A stretch of DNA of 64,000 bases from Planctomycetota bacterium (GCA_023150475.1 JAKLKU010000011.1:62001-126000); one strand, 5' to 3'; positions 32,318-41,165 are shown, numbered from the stretch's first letter. Program-made: numbers and translations. The notes: generated by a model not told the origin, from the letters alone.

Positions 32318-32917
32318 GTGGGCAAGCGAGATCCGCGCGTCGACGCGTACATCGAGACGAAGGCCGAGTTCGCTCGTCCGATCCTGGTCAAGCTGCGCGA
32401 GCTGGTGCACCAGACGTGCCCCGACGTCGAAGAGACGATCAAGTGGGGCATGCCGTCGTTCACGTATCACGGCATCCTCTGCGGGATGGCCGCGTTCAAG
32501 GAGCACGCCGTCTTCGGGTTCTGGAAGCACGAGCTCGTGATCGGCGAGAACGGCAAGTGGCGCGACGCGATGGGGAGCTTCGGTTGCTTGAAGTCCGTGA
32601 GCGATCTGCCGACCAAAGCGCAGTTCGCGCAATGGATGAAGAAGGCGATGCAGCTCAACGTCGACGGCGTCAAGGCGCCGCAACGCAAGCACCCGAAGAA
32701 GGCGCCGCCGAAGTTGCACCCGGAGTTCGCCGCGGCTCTCGCGAAGAGTCCGAAGGCGAAGAAGACGCTCGAGGGCTTCCCGCCGGGCGCGCAGCGCGAG
32801 TACCTCGAGTGGATCGCGGAAGCGAAGGCCGACGCGACCCGCGCACGCCGCATCGCGGACGCCGTGAAGTGGCTCGCGGAAGGCAAACGGCGCAACTGGA
32901 AGTACGAGAAGTGCTGA
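32318..32917 (+). CDS. DUF1801/YdeI-type protein
   Basis: About 199 residues from GTG 32318 (AGAAAGGAG 8 bases upstream). The N-terminal domain (1-115, ETIKWGMPSFTYHGILCGMAAFKEHAVFGFWK) matches DUF1801/YdhG-like proteins. The C-terminal part (PKLHPEFAAALAKSPKAKKTLEGFPPGAQREYLEWIAEAK) matches the YdeI/OmpD-associated helical domain, ending with the usual RNWKYEKC-like basic tail. It is cytoplasmic and of unknown biochemical role. The in-frame codon at 32273 would overlap the terC tail and lacks a ribosome site. Confidence 0.85.
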   Translation: MGKRDPRVDAYIETKAEFARPILVKLRELVHQTCPDVEETIKWGMPSFTYHGILCGMAAFKEHAVFGFWKHELVIGENGKWRDAMGSFGCLKSVSDLPTKAQFAQWMKKAMQLNVDGVKAPQRKHPKKAPPKLHPEFAAALAKSPKAKKTLEGFPPGAQREYLEWIAEAKADATRARRIADAVKWLAEGKRRNWKYEKC

Positions 32918-32942
32918 GCAGCAACGATGCGCTGCGCGCCGC

Positions 32943-33434
32943 ATGAAGCGCGTCCTGCTCGTCGTCGTCGCCGCGCTGGCGCTGTTCGTCGCCGGGCGCT
33001 GGCTCGTGCGCGCGCTCGCGTCACACGAGACGCGCATCGGTTGGGTGATCGACGACATGATCGAGGGCTTCAACGACACGCGGATGAACCCGATCCTCGC
33101 CGGGCTCGATCGCGAGTTCCTCGACGACACGTGGGGCGCCGATCGCGACACCGTGCGCGCCGCGGCGGCGCACCTCTTCTTCAACGAGCTCGATCACCAG
33201 ACGAAGAAGTTCCTCTTCCGCGCGGAGTGGACCAAGGAGTCGATCGTGGTGACCGGCGACGACGCGCCACGCGCCGACGTCGTCTTCGAGACGCGCTTCT
33301 TCGAGACGAAGGGCGAGCGCGAGGAGCTCGCGTGGCGCATCCGCGTCGAAGGCGAGATGCACCTGAACCCGGAAGGCGAGTGGTGCTTCGCGCGCACGCG
33401 CACGACGACGACCGAAGGCGAGAAGCCGCGTTGA
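32943..33434 (+). CDS. Small membrane-anchored or secreted protein
   Basis: 163 residues: one N-terminal hydrophobic segment (VLLVVVAALALFVAGRWLV) then a soluble alpha+beta domain (FNDTRMNPILAGLDREFLDDTWGADR, FETRFFETKGEREELAWRI). The general layout recalls NTF2/SnoaL-like domains, but this is only a resemblance. It starts 25 bases after the preceding gene. Family not recognised. Confidence 0.6.
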   Translation: MKRVLLVVVAALALFVAGRWLVRALASHETRIGWVIDDMIEGFNDTRMNPILAGLDREFLDDTWGADRDTVRAAAAHLFFNELDHQTKKFLFRAEWTKESIVVTGDDAPRADVVFETRFFETKGEREELAWRIRVEGEMHLNPEGEWCFARTRTTTTEGEKPR

Positions 33435-33883
33435 CCAAAGGCGACGAGCCGCGTCGACCGACTGCGAGTCGCCGCACCGGACGACGGGAACGAGCGGCGC
33501 CGACGCCCTCCGCGCCCCCGCAAAGCCCGCTTCATTGACAAACGGGGTTCAGCCGATATCCTCTCTCGCCTTCGAACAGCGAGGACGGCTTCGGCCCGCG
33601 ACATGACGCGCGCCGGACACCTCGCCGAGCCTGATCCAGAGACAGATCGGCTCGCGTCGCGCGCCTCCAAGACACGGAGCAAGTTGCGGGTTCGATCGGC
33701 CGCGAGCCGTGCCGGCGTGAAAGCCCACCTGCGACCGACCGTCTCCGGAGCGTCGCGAGCCCAAGTTGCTCGCACGCGCACGCTGCGCAGCGCTCCGCCC
33801 TCTCCAGCGCGACATTTCTTCTCCCGCGACCGCCGGTTTCAACGCCGCGCGGCGCCTTCGCACGCACACCGCGTGCTCCTCCG
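33435..33883. other. Helicase leader and promoter region
   Basis: Contains the promoter at 33535-33562 and a roughly 315-base untranslated leader before the helicase start. No convincing ORF is seen. The leader may fold, but I cannot assign a known riboswitch or cold-shock element. Confidence 0.55.
33535..33562 (+). promoter_or_regulatory. Strong sigma-70-type promoter of RNA helicase gene
   Basis: TTGACA (33535-33540) exactly matches the -35 consensus; 16-base spacer; TATCCT (33557-33562). A start near 33569 would leave a leader of about 315 bases before the TTG start at 33884. Confidence 0.7.
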
Positions 33884-35722
33884 TTGATCCATTTCGCAGA
33901 CCTCGGCTTGTGCGAGCCGATCCAGCGCGCCCTGCGCGCCGAGAACTACGCACACCCCACTCCGATCCAAGCCCGTTCGATCCCCGAGCTGCTCGCCGGC
34001 CGTGACCTACTCGGTTGCGCGCAGACCGGCACCGGCAAGACGGCCGCGTTCGCGCTGCCGATCCTCGAGCGCTTCGCCGCCGCGAAAGTGCGGCCGAAGC
34101 CGAAGGAGCCGCGCGCGCTCGTCCTCGTGCCGACGCGTGAACTCGCGCTGCAAGTGAAGGAGAGCTTCACGACCTACGGCAAGTTCTTGGCCGTCACGTC
34201 GACCGTCGTGTACGGCGGCGTCGGCAAGAACCCGCAGGTCGCGGCGCTCGCGCGCGGCGTCGACGTGCTCGTCGCGACGCCGGGGCGTTTGCTCGACTTG
34301 ATGAACGACCGCGCCGTGCGGCTCTCCGCACTCGAGGTCTTCGTGCTCGACGAAGCCGACCAGATGCTCGACCTCGGTTTCGAGCGCGACGTCGAGCGCA
34401 TCCTGAAGCACTTGCCGGCGAAGCGCCAAAGCGTCTTCTTCTCGGCGACGATGCCGCCGCCGATCGCGAAGCTCGCCGGTGGGCTCCTGAAGGATCCCGC
34501 GCGCGTCGTCGTCACGCCGGTCGCTTCGACCGTCGACACGGTCGAGCAGACCGTGCAGTTCGTCGAGACCGCCGACAAGCCTGCGCGCCTCGCCGACGTG
34601 CTGCGTCGACCGGAAGTCGAGCGCGCACTGATCTTCGTGCGCACGAAGCACGGCGCGAATCGCCTCGCGAAGCGCCTGCACCAAGCCGGACTGCGCGCCG
34701 ACGCGATTCACGGCAACAAGTCGCAGAACGCACGCGAGCGCACGCTCGACGCCTTCCGCACGGCGCGCACGCCGTTCCTGGTCGCGACCGACATCGCGGC
34801 GCGCGGCATCGACGTCGACGGCGTGACGCACGTCGTCAACTTCGACCTGCCGAACGTGCCCGAGGTCTACGTGCACCGCATCGGTCGCACGGCGCGTGCC
34901 GGCGCGAGCGGCGTCGCGATCTCGTTCTGCTCGCGGGCGGAACGTCCATGGCTCAAGGACATCGAACGCCTGATCCGTCGTTCGCTGCACGTCGACACGA
35001 AGACGAGCTTCGCCAAGCGTGGCGTCCACGTCGATCCGAGCACGCAGCCGACCGCGAGTGCGCCGGAAGAAACCGGTGCGTCGAGCGTGGGGCACGAGCG
35101 CGAGCTCGTCGAGGTCGGCGCCGAGACCCAGGCCGCGCCGCCGCGTCGTGAGCGCCGCGAGCGTGGTCCGCGCCACGAGCCTCGCGAACGCCGCGACCGC
35201 GGCCCGCACGTGGAGGTTCGCGCCGAGCGCGCGGAAGACGGTCGCTCGCCGCACGACGGCGAACGTGGTCGCCGCGACGCGCACCGCGCGCGCCCGACGC
35301 ATCACGACACGCGTCCCGAGCGCCGTGATCGTGGGCAGCACGACCGCCGTGGCCCGCGCCACGAACCGCAGCGACACGTCGCGGAGCGCGAGCGCTTCTC
35401 GCACCGCGCCGCGGTCGTCGAAGACCATCCGCCGCGCGAAGCCTTCGGCGTCGGTGTGACCGACGAGACGGCCGCACGCGAGCGCGGCGCGCCGCGCGAA
35501 CGTGATTCGCGCGTTTCGCACGGCCCGCGTGGTCCGCACGGCGAATCGCCGCGCGAGCACACGCCGCGCCGCGGCCACGACGAACGCCCGGCGCACACCG
35601 GCGCTCGCCGCCCGCAAGGCGGCGCGCACCGCGACTCGGCCGACCGTTCGGGTCGCCGTCCGGGCGGCGACGCGCCGCGCCACGGCGGCAAACGCTTCCA
35701 CCGCCCGCACTCGCACGGCTGA
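33884..35722 (+). CDS. DEAD-box RNA helicase, RhlE-like
   Basis: 612 residues. All core motifs are present: Q motif HPTPIQARSIP, motif I AQTGTGKT, Ia PTRELALQV, II VLDEAD, III SAT, IV LIFVRTK, V ATDIAARGIDVDGV and VI HRIGRTARAG. The first 375 residues form two RecA-like domains. The remainder (about 390-612) is a long Arg/His/Gly/Pro-rich disordered tail, as in RhlE-type helicases, likely for RNA binding. The TTG start at 33884 is supported by MIHFADLGL-type N-termini of homologues and the absence of other start codons nearby. The long leader suggests post-transcriptional or cold-responsive control. Confidence 0.94.
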   Translation: MIHFADLGLCEPIQRALRAENYAHPTPIQARSIPELLAGRDLLGCAQTGTGKTAAFALPILERFAAAKVRPKPKEPRALVLVPTRELALQVKESFTTYGKFLAVTSTVVYGGVGKNPQVAALARGVDVLVATPGRLLDLMNDRAVRLSALEVFVLDEADQMLDLGFERDVERILKHLPAKRQSVFFSATMPPPIAKLAGGLLKDPARVVVTPVASTVDTVEQTVQFVETADKPARLADVLRRPEVERALIFVRTKHGANRLAKRLHQAGLRADAIHGNKSQNARERTLDAFRTARTPFLVATDIAARGIDVDGVTHVVNFDLPNVPEVYVHRIGRTARAGASGVAISFCSRAERPWLKDIERLIRRSLHVDTKTSFAKRGVHVDPSTQPTASAPEETGASSVGHERELVEVGAETQAAPPRRERRERGPRHEPRERRDRGPHVEVRAERAEDGRSPHDGERGRRDAHRARPTHHDTRPERRDRGQHDRRGPRHEPQRHVAERERFSHRAAVVEDHPPREAFGVGVTDETAARERGAPRERDSRVSHGPRGPHGESPREHTPRRGHDERPAHTGARRPQGGAHRDSADRSGRRPGGDAPRHGGKRFHRPHSHG

Positions 35723-35752
35723 GTTCGGCGATTCAACGCGCGGGTCCTCGCG

Positions 35753-35770
35753 CGACGGACGTGTCCGTCG
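35753..35770 (+). terminator. Weak hairpin after helicase gene
   Basis: 7-bp perfect stem CGACGGA/TCCGTCG with a CGTG loop, 30 bases after the helicase stop. No T-run. Confidence 0.35.
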
Positions 35771-35943
35771 ACGCGGGGTCCTGCGCGTGTTCGATGCGTC
35801 GCCCACGCGACGCTCGCGTCGTGGCTGAACCCGTCCAGGCGATTCGGCCGAGAGCTGCATGTCCGGTGGCGAGCCGATCGTCGGCCGGCACCTCGGCTCT
35901 GGCGCGTTGCGGTCCGCGCGGCGTGCGGAGCAGGCTCGCGCTC

Positions 35944-36210
35944 GTGGACGATCCGAACCGCAAGGCGCGCGAAGCACGCGACCGAGCGAAGAAACCGTTA
36001 CCGCCGGAAGGCCCGACCGTCTCGTCGTCCGAGCACCTGCGTTCGATGGAACGCGCGGAGCGCCTGCCGCAGAACCGGCCGGGCACCGACAAGTCGTGGA
36101 CCCAACGCGTGCTCGATGAATGGGCGTACTCCGTCGCTGATGACAAACGGCAGCCGCCTGGTCGAGCAGTCTCGCTCCCTTGGCCCGCGCTCTCGCAGCG
36201 CGCGGCGTAG
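35944..36210 (+). CDS. Small hypothetical protein preceding nucleotidyltransferase-like gene
   Basis: About 88 residues from GTG 35944. The first two thirds look coding (charged helical start DPNRKAREARDRAKK, then GTDKSWTQRVLDEWAYSV) with G/C-biased third positions; the last 25 residues look like read-through. It overlaps the next gene by about 30 bases. It could be the upstream partner of a two-gene unit, for instance an antitoxin-like gene, but no family is recognised and the true stop may have been displaced by the frameshift discussed for the next gene. Confidence 0.35.
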   Translation: MDDPNRKAREARDRAKKPLPPEGPTVSSSEHLRSMERAERLPQNRPGTDKSWTQRVLDEWAYSVADDKRQPPGRAVSLPWPALSQRAA

Positions 36211-36677
36211 GGTACGCGCTGATCGGCGTCGCTGGCCCCAACATGCACGCGCATGCGTCGGGCGTGGTGTTCACGATTCAGGTCCGTGATCTCTTCTTGC
36301 CGCGCGATCCAGAGAACCACCTGCGAGCGTGGCAAACGTGCGACGCGTGCAACGTCGACCTCGTGACCGAGACGGATCCTCTCGACTTCCCGCGCGGCCT
36401 CGAACTCGCGAGGAAGGTCGTCGGGCACGCCGCGTGGATCCGAGCGATCGATCCGGACGAGCTGCAAGTCGACCTGACGTTCGTGATGGCCGGTTTTCAC
36501 TTCGAAGGCGTCCGGCGTGAACGGACCGTCTTCGTGCTCGAGGGGGCCGAGGTCCCGCTCGCGCGTCTGCGGCACATCGTCGAGTCGAAGGCCGCGGTCG
36601 GGCGCCACGAGGACCAGCTCTTCCTCGCCACGCACGAGGAAAACCTGCGCCAGTTGTTGGGCCTGGACGAAGACTGA
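36180..36677 (+). CDS. Nucleotidyltransferase-like protein, probably frameshifted at N-terminus
   Basis: 165 residues in the open frame starting with TTG 36180. The ARALAARGVGYALIGVAG start, RDLFLPRDPENHLRAW, DELQVDLTFVMAGF and ESKAAVGRHEDQLFL segments resemble MNT-like nucleotidyltransferase folds. The usual DxD metal motif is not obvious. Another frame, opening at ATG 36140, encodes TNGSRLVEQSRSL, which would join naturally to LARALAARG if one base were removed from the CCC run at 36177-36179. An authentic or assembly frameshift is therefore likely. Function is not established. Confidence 0.5.
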   Translation: MARALAARGVGYALIGVAGPNMHAHASGVVFTIQVRDLFLPRDPENHLRAWQTCDACNVDLVTETDPLDFPRGLELARKVVGHAAWIRAIDPDELQVDLTFVMAGFHFEGVRRERTVFVLEGAEVPLARLRHIVESKAAVGRHEDQLFLATHEENLRQLLGLDED

Positions 36678-36796
36678 ATCCGCTGGCGTGCGAGTTCTCG
36701 GCCGACTGCTCGAGCGCGCGTGTAGCGCCGGCGAGTTGCCAGCTCCTTGGTCGTCTCCAGCGAGGTGCGAACGCGTTGACGAGTCGTGGAACGAAA

Positions 36797-36822
36797 GCGG
36801 GGATGCCCGAAGGCATCCCCGC
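36797..36822 (-). terminator. Rho-independent terminator, minus strand
   Basis: Perfect 11-bp stem GCGGGGATGCC with a 4-base loop (TTCG on the minus strand), followed on that strand by TTTCGTTCC. It is 25 bases past the stop of the BNR-repeat gene. Confidence 0.8.
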
Positions 36823-36847
36823 GTGAAGGGCAGGAACGAGAAGCGGT

Positions 36848-38581
36848 TTACGGCTTCCAGTTCACGATCGCGGCGTTGGTCAGGTTGTACGTCTGACCGC
36901 ACGGGCCGCCGACGTCGCGGTACCAGCCTTGGTAGTTCCAATCTTGGCCGGCGGCCGGCGCGCCCCACTTCGACGCGGCGTACGAGATGAACTCGCCCGG
37001 GCCGTAGGTGATGACGCCGTTGGCGTCGGCTTGCTTGACCGCGTAACGGTTGAGCGAGCCGCCGACGCAGCGTCGGCCGTCGCCGAACGCCACGTTCGCG
37101 AGCGTCTGACCCGTGAAGATCAACGCGAACGAGTTCGGCTTCACGCCGGAGATCGTCATCGTCAGGTTGTCGGCAGCGATCGAATCCGTGCCGGTGACCG
37201 CGAGCTCGGAACCCGTCGCCGGATCATTGTCGAAGCCAGAGTTGCCGCAGCCACGACGCGGATCGTTGTTCCCGCACGGGCAGTTGATGCCGTAGCAGTA
37301 CGTGATCGCCGGGCCTTCTTGGATGCGGTGCGTGTAGGTGTCCGCGGCGCCGAGCTGCGTCGACATGTAGAGCGGCGTCGTCAGATTGCCCGCCGTCGCC
37401 ATGCCGAGGTAGTCGCCGATGAAGCCGCCGCCGAAGCCGTCGTTCGCCGTGTTCCAAGGCGTCGTCATCAACGCTGCTTCGGACCACGTCGCGCCGCCGT
37501 CGTCGCTGTAGCTGTAGTACGGCTTGACCAGCGCGGTCGACGCGCTGTCGTTCTGCACCGGAGCACGGGTGTCGTAGAACGTCAGGTGCAGTCGACCTCC
37601 GCGATCGCATTCGATCCACGGGAAGTACTGGTCACCCGGCGTCGGCGAAGCGTCGGTGTTGATGACGACCGGCGTCGTCCACGTCGCACCTTGGTTCGTC
37701 GACTTGGTGAAGTAGATGTTGAGGTTCGAGCCGTTCGACGTGACGTTCGTCGTGTCGGGGTAGACGACGTAGAGCGCGCCGCTCACCGGATCGCACGCGA
37801 AGCCGTTGATGCACGTCACGCGCGCTTCGCCCGCGACGCGTGTCGCGTCGACGCCCCACGAGTCGAGTCGGTTCGCGACTTTGATCGCCGCGCCGAACGT
37901 GACGCCGCCGTCGAAGCTGCGGCGGATCCAGTGGCCGAAGCCGGTGTCCCAGTACACGGCGTAGACCTCGCCGTTCGGGCCGACGCGCGGCACGACGCCG
38001 AGCAGCGAGCCGAGGTTGACCGGGCCTTGCCACGTGTTGCCCATGTCGCTCGAGCGCAGCATCCCGAAGTTGTAGGCGATGTACACCTTGGTCGCGTTCG
38101 GGTTGTTGTGCGCGGGACCGGCGGCCATCCAGCACTTGTCCGCGCCGCCGGTTGCGTGGGCCATCACGCTCGGATTGAAGGTCGTCGCGCCCGGGTCCTT
38201 GCGCGCGACGTAGACGCCGCCGTTGCCGGCGAAGCTGATCGCGCCGACCCACAACGTGCCGGTGCGATCGTCGAACGCCGACATCGGATCGCCTTCGACC
38301 GACGATTGGTTGGGGAGCGGCGGGCGAATGATGATGTCCGACCACGTCTTGCCGCCGTCCATCGACAGACCGCCACCACATTTGATGTTCGAGCGGTAGT
38401 CGTTCCACGCGCCGACGATCTCGAGCGGGTTCGCGGCCGACGCGGCCATCGTCGTTTCGTTGCACGGACCCGTCGCCGCCGGAGCGTCGACCTTGATCTG
38501 CGTGCCGATGGTGGTTTGAGCGTTGGCGACGAGCGCGAGGCTCGCCGTTGCCGCGACCGAGAGCAGGTTCTTGTTCAGCAT
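36848..38581 (-). CDS. Secreted BNR-repeat (sialidase-like propeller) protein
   Basis: 577 residues with a signal peptide (AATASLALVANAQ). A propeller of BNR/Asp-box repeats follows: LSMDGGKTWSD, RSSDMGNTWQG, RSFDGGVTFGA, STNQGATWTTP and SDDGGATWSEA. The repeats span about 60-420. A Cys-rich C-terminal part follows (CYGINCPCGNNDPRRGCGNSGF) with a beta-sandwich-like end. BNR propellers occur in sialidases and other surface glycan-binding proteins; sialidase catalytic residues (FRIP Arg triad, Tyr-Glu pair) are not evident, so hydrolysis is doubtful. AGGAGG 9 bases before ATG 38581 fixes the start and the preceding gene ends 14 bases upstream, so they form an operon. Confidence 0.85.
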   Translation of the reverse strand: MLNKNLLSVAATASLALVANAQTTIGTQIKVDAPAATGPCNETTMAASAANPLEIVGAWNDYRSNIKCGGGLSMDGGKTWSDIIIRPPLPNQSSVEGDPMSAFDDRTGTLWVGAISFAGNGGVYVARKDPGATTFNPSVMAHATGGADKCWMAAGPAHNNPNATKVYIAYNFGMLRSSDMGNTWQGPVNLGSLLGVVPRVGPNGEVYAVYWDTGFGHWIRRSFDGGVTFGAAIKVANRLDSWGVDATRVAGEARVTCINGFACDPVSGALYVVYPDTTNVTSNGSNLNIYFTKSTNQGATWTTPVVINTDASPTPGDQYFPWIECDRGGRLHLTFYDTRAPVQNDSASTALVKPYYSYSDDGGATWSEAALMTTPWNTANDGFGGGFIGDYLGMATAGNLTTPLYMSTQLGAADTYTHRIQEGPAITYCYGINCPCGNNDPRRGCGNSGFDNDPATGSELAVTGTDSIAADNLTMTISGVKPNSFALIFTGQTLANVAFGDGRRCVGGSLNRYAVKQADANGVITYGPGEFISYAASKWGAPAAGQDWNYQGWYRDVGGPCGQTYNLTNAAIVNWKP

Positions 38582-38595
38582 GGTGTGCGTCCTCC

Positions 38596-39357
38596 TCACT
38601 TCGCGCTCGGTTCGACGGCGGCTTCGGCCAACATCACTCGGAACTGCGGCGGCACGGCGCCGCCCAACGCTTCGACGGCGTGGACTTCCTTCCAAGCCGA
38701 GGCGAAGTCGTTCAAGTAGAAGTGCTGCACGGCGAGACGTTCGTGAGCCGTGACGTTCGACGCGTCGAGCGCGAGCGACTTCTGGAGCTCGCCGATCGCT
38801 TCCTCGCGTTGGTTGACGCGCACGAGCGCGTCGCCGAGTTGGAAGCGATAGGCGGCCGATTCGGGCGCGAGCTCGACGGCGACGCGCAACGCCGCGACGG
38901 CTTCCTTGGCCATGCGCTTGACGAGCAAGGCGTCGGCGAGGCCGGAGTAGTGCGCCGGGTTCTCCGGCTGGAGCAACACGGAGCGCGTGAACGAGTCGAT
39001 CGCTTCGAGCGTGTGGTTCTCCGAGAGCTGCGCGCGACCCTGCGCGTGCATCGTCTCGGCGAGGACCGGATCCTGCACCGTGACCTTGGTCGCGGCAGCG
39101 ATCGGATCGATCACGGCGCGGCCCGACGAATAGACGATGCCAGCGAGCGCCTTGGCCTTCTGTTCGTCCTTGTAGTTGAGTTGGACCGGCTCTTGGTTGC
39201 CGGTGGAAGGCGCCGTCGCCGGTGCCGTCGCGGGCGCCTCGCCTGCCGCGGGAGCCTGCGCCGGCGGATTCGCCGGAGTGGTTTCGGCCTTCGTCGAGCA
39301 CGCGCCGAGCAGCAGCCCGGCCGCGACGAACGAATGCCATGCACGCATCGATCTCAT
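38596..39357 (-). CDS. TPR lipoprotein
   Basis: 253 residues from ATG 39357 (AGGAGAG upstream). The lipoprotein signal MRSMRAWHSFVAAGLLLGAC has lipobox LLGAC with Cys20. A Pro/Ala/Thr-rich linker follows, then TPR hairpins (LEAIDSFTRSVLLQPENPAHY, EAVAALRVAVELAPESAAYRF, EEAIGELQKSLALDASNVTAH). It is likely anchored in a membrane facing the periplasm and co-transcribed with the BNR-repeat gene downstream. A scaffold role for the exported propeller protein is possible. Confidence 0.85.
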   Translation of the reverse strand: MRSMRAWHSFVAAGLLLGACSTKAETTPANPPAQAPAAGEAPATAPATAPSTGNQEPVQLNYKDEQKAKALAGIVYSSGRAVIDPIAAATKVTVQDPVLAETMHAQGRAQLSENHTLEAIDSFTRSVLLQPENPAHYSGLADALLVKRMAKEAVAALRVAVELAPESAAYRFQLGDALVRVNQREEAIGELQKSLALDASNVTAHERLAVQHFYLNDFASAWKEVHAVEALGGAVPPQFRVMLAEAAVEPSAK

Positions 39358-39691
39358 CGTTCTCTCCTGAAGAGACGTTTCGTGAAGAGTTGGGAACGTG
39401 CGCGGACCCGCGGGGATGCTACGCGGGCCGAACACGCAGCCATCGTACCCTCCACGCGCCGATCCATGGGTTCGCGCGGCACGGCGAAACCCTGCGCGTT
39501 CTGGTGCGCGGACGCTCGTTTCGACCGAGCGGAAAGCGCACGACACACGACGGCCGCGCCGTCGCTTGGGGTGCCGAGCAACGCGCGAGTGACGTGGCGA
39601 GCGCTGCATGGTCGAGCCGGTGCACGGTCGAGCCAGTGCACGCGGAACGCGGCGGTCGTCGCGTCGCGACCGATACGGTGCGCGATCTCGC
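39358..39691. other. Gene-free gap
   Basis: No gene seen. A 16-bp direct repeat (GGTCGAGCCRGTGCAC twice, 39610-39641) is the only structure noticed. The promoter of the TPR lipoprotein operon presumably lies at its left side. Confidence 0.5.
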
Positions 39692-40633
39692 TCAGCGGAT
39701 GATCTGCGCGAGCCCCCAGACTTCGTGTTTCGCGCCGTCGATCTCGAGCTCTCCCTTCGCGATCGCGACGGCGAAGCCGCCGACGACCCAGGTCAGGATC
39801 ACTTCGCGGTCGACGAGTGCGAGATCGACCTTTGCAGGCTTTTCGCGGTCGAGCCAAGTCGCACGCCAACGTGCGGGCCAGCGGAAGAAGCCGCTGCCTT
39901 GGCTCCAATCGCTCGGCGTGAACTCGAGCTTCTTCGCGAGCCGCGCGTCGCCATCGAGTTGCAGGAAGCCCTGCTGCGGTAGGACGAGCTTCGAGACGTC
40001 GCCGGCCGCGAGATGGAGCCGCAAGTCGCCGAGCGCGGGCGTCGTCGTCGTCGCCTTCGGCGCGTCCGCGCGCGGCTCGACGAGCGCGTAGAGCCCGTGC
40101 CAGCCGTCGCCGAAGAAGTCCATGTCGGGATCGGCGATCAAGTTCGTGTCGGGCAAGTAGCAGCCTTCCCAAATCGCGCGTCCGACGAGCGTGCGACCCT
40201 TCCACGTCAACGTCGCCGCTGCGGAGCCCGTGTCGAAAGTCGCTGTCTTGCGCTCACGATGCGTGTGCGCCGTGAACGGCTCGATCGTGAGTACGAGCTC
40301 GTTCGTCTTGCCGGCGATCACGAGCCCGGACGACGGCGCGCCGGTGTACTCGTAGTGCTTCGAGCTCGTGATCGCCGCGAGCTCCTTCTTCGTGTTCGCC
40401 ACTTCGCCGTTGCCGGCGAGCTCCGCCCAACCGGTCCCTTCCGCGTAGAGCACACCGAAGTGCTCCGCTTGGAAGCTCTCGCGGTCCCGGCCGCGATTGG
40501 TGTCGAGCGCGAACGCGACCCGCCCGCGCTCGTCGCGCCCGACGAACGAGACGAAGTCCGAGCGGTACTCGTAGCGCGTCTTGGCGGCTTCTTGCGGCGC
40601 CGCAGCGAGCGTCAGGATCGTCGTGAGCAACAT
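39692..40633 (-). CDS. Secreted protein of unknown function, beta-rich
   Basis: 313 residues from ATG 40633, which opens a short signal peptide (LLTTILTLAAAPQ). The body is beta-rich (YRSDFVSFVGRDERGRVAFALDTNRGRD, FTAHTHRERKTATFDTG, DMDFFGDGWHGLYALVEPRAD). The pattern loosely recalls lipocalin-type AttH/CrtC folds, but no family is secure. It stands alone. The longer open frame upstream runs through the repeat element described at 40784-41098 and is not considered part of the gene. Confidence 0.65.
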   Translation of the reverse strand: MLLTTILTLAAAPQEAAKTRYEYRSDFVSFVGRDERGRVAFALDTNRGRDRESFQAEHFGVLYAEGTGWAELAGNGEVANTKKELAAITSSKHYEYTGAPSSGLVIAGKTNELVLTIEPFTAHTHRERKTATFDTGSAAATLTWKGRTLVGRAIWEGCYLPDTNLIADPDMDFFGDGWHGLYALVEPRADAPKATTTTPALGDLRLHLAAGDVSKLVLPQQGFLQLDGDARLAKKLEFTPSDWSQGSGFFRWPARWRATWLDREKPAKVDLALVDREVILTWVVGGFAVAIAKGELEIDGAKHEVWGLAQIIR

Positions 40634-40783
40634 GGGTGCACCTCGCGAGCGGCATTCGCAGGCCGAGGCCGTTCGGATGCGCGGCGTCGGCGTCGCGGGC
40701 GCCGCTGGGCGCCGCTGGGCGGCGTTAGGCGGCCGACTGCGGTCGAGGGTACCCCGGGCGGGCGCTGGAAAGGCCTCGGTCGA

Positions 40784-41098
40784 TACTGCCACTCGTCGTT
40801 GCGCAGGAAATCGAGAGGGGGCTGCAACCGAACGCTCGCGGGCGAGTCCATGCTGGAAGCCCCGAGGTGTCTTTGGTGTCGCCGCGCCGACTGGAATCGG
40901 GCGTCGAGTCGCTCGAGCGCCGCACGGATCCGTCGCCACGCCGCGCTGCGAGACGGTGAGACGCGAGCTCGACGATCGTGGTCGGCGCCGCTCGACGCGC
41001 GCGTCGGGTGACGAGGCCGCTCGTCCGTCACGGCGGGGGCACCGCGGGGCCGAAATGCGCGTTGGCGGGGCCAAGAACCGGGTTTTCGTGATCCAACG
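40784..41098 (-). repeat. Diverged intergenic repeat, copy A
   Basis: About 315 bp related to 55397-55699 in the opposite orientation. Three blocks match. CGTTGGATCACGAAAACC (41098-41081, minus) has 17 of 18 identical. The 19-base block at 40864-40846 has 18 of 19. The 29-base block at 40812-40784 has 22 of 29. The last two blocks are 52 bases apart in both copies. Confidence 0.6.
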
Positions 41099-41165
41099 TG
41101 ACATGCCAGTTCCGCGTCCGGGGGGCCCAGCTCGGCAGCCGCATGAACGCATGCGACGACGCGCC

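Noticed and set aside
34007..36274. Antisense open frame of about 755 codons opposite the DEAD-box helicase
   Set aside because: Shadow of the helicase and its repetitive Arg-rich tail.
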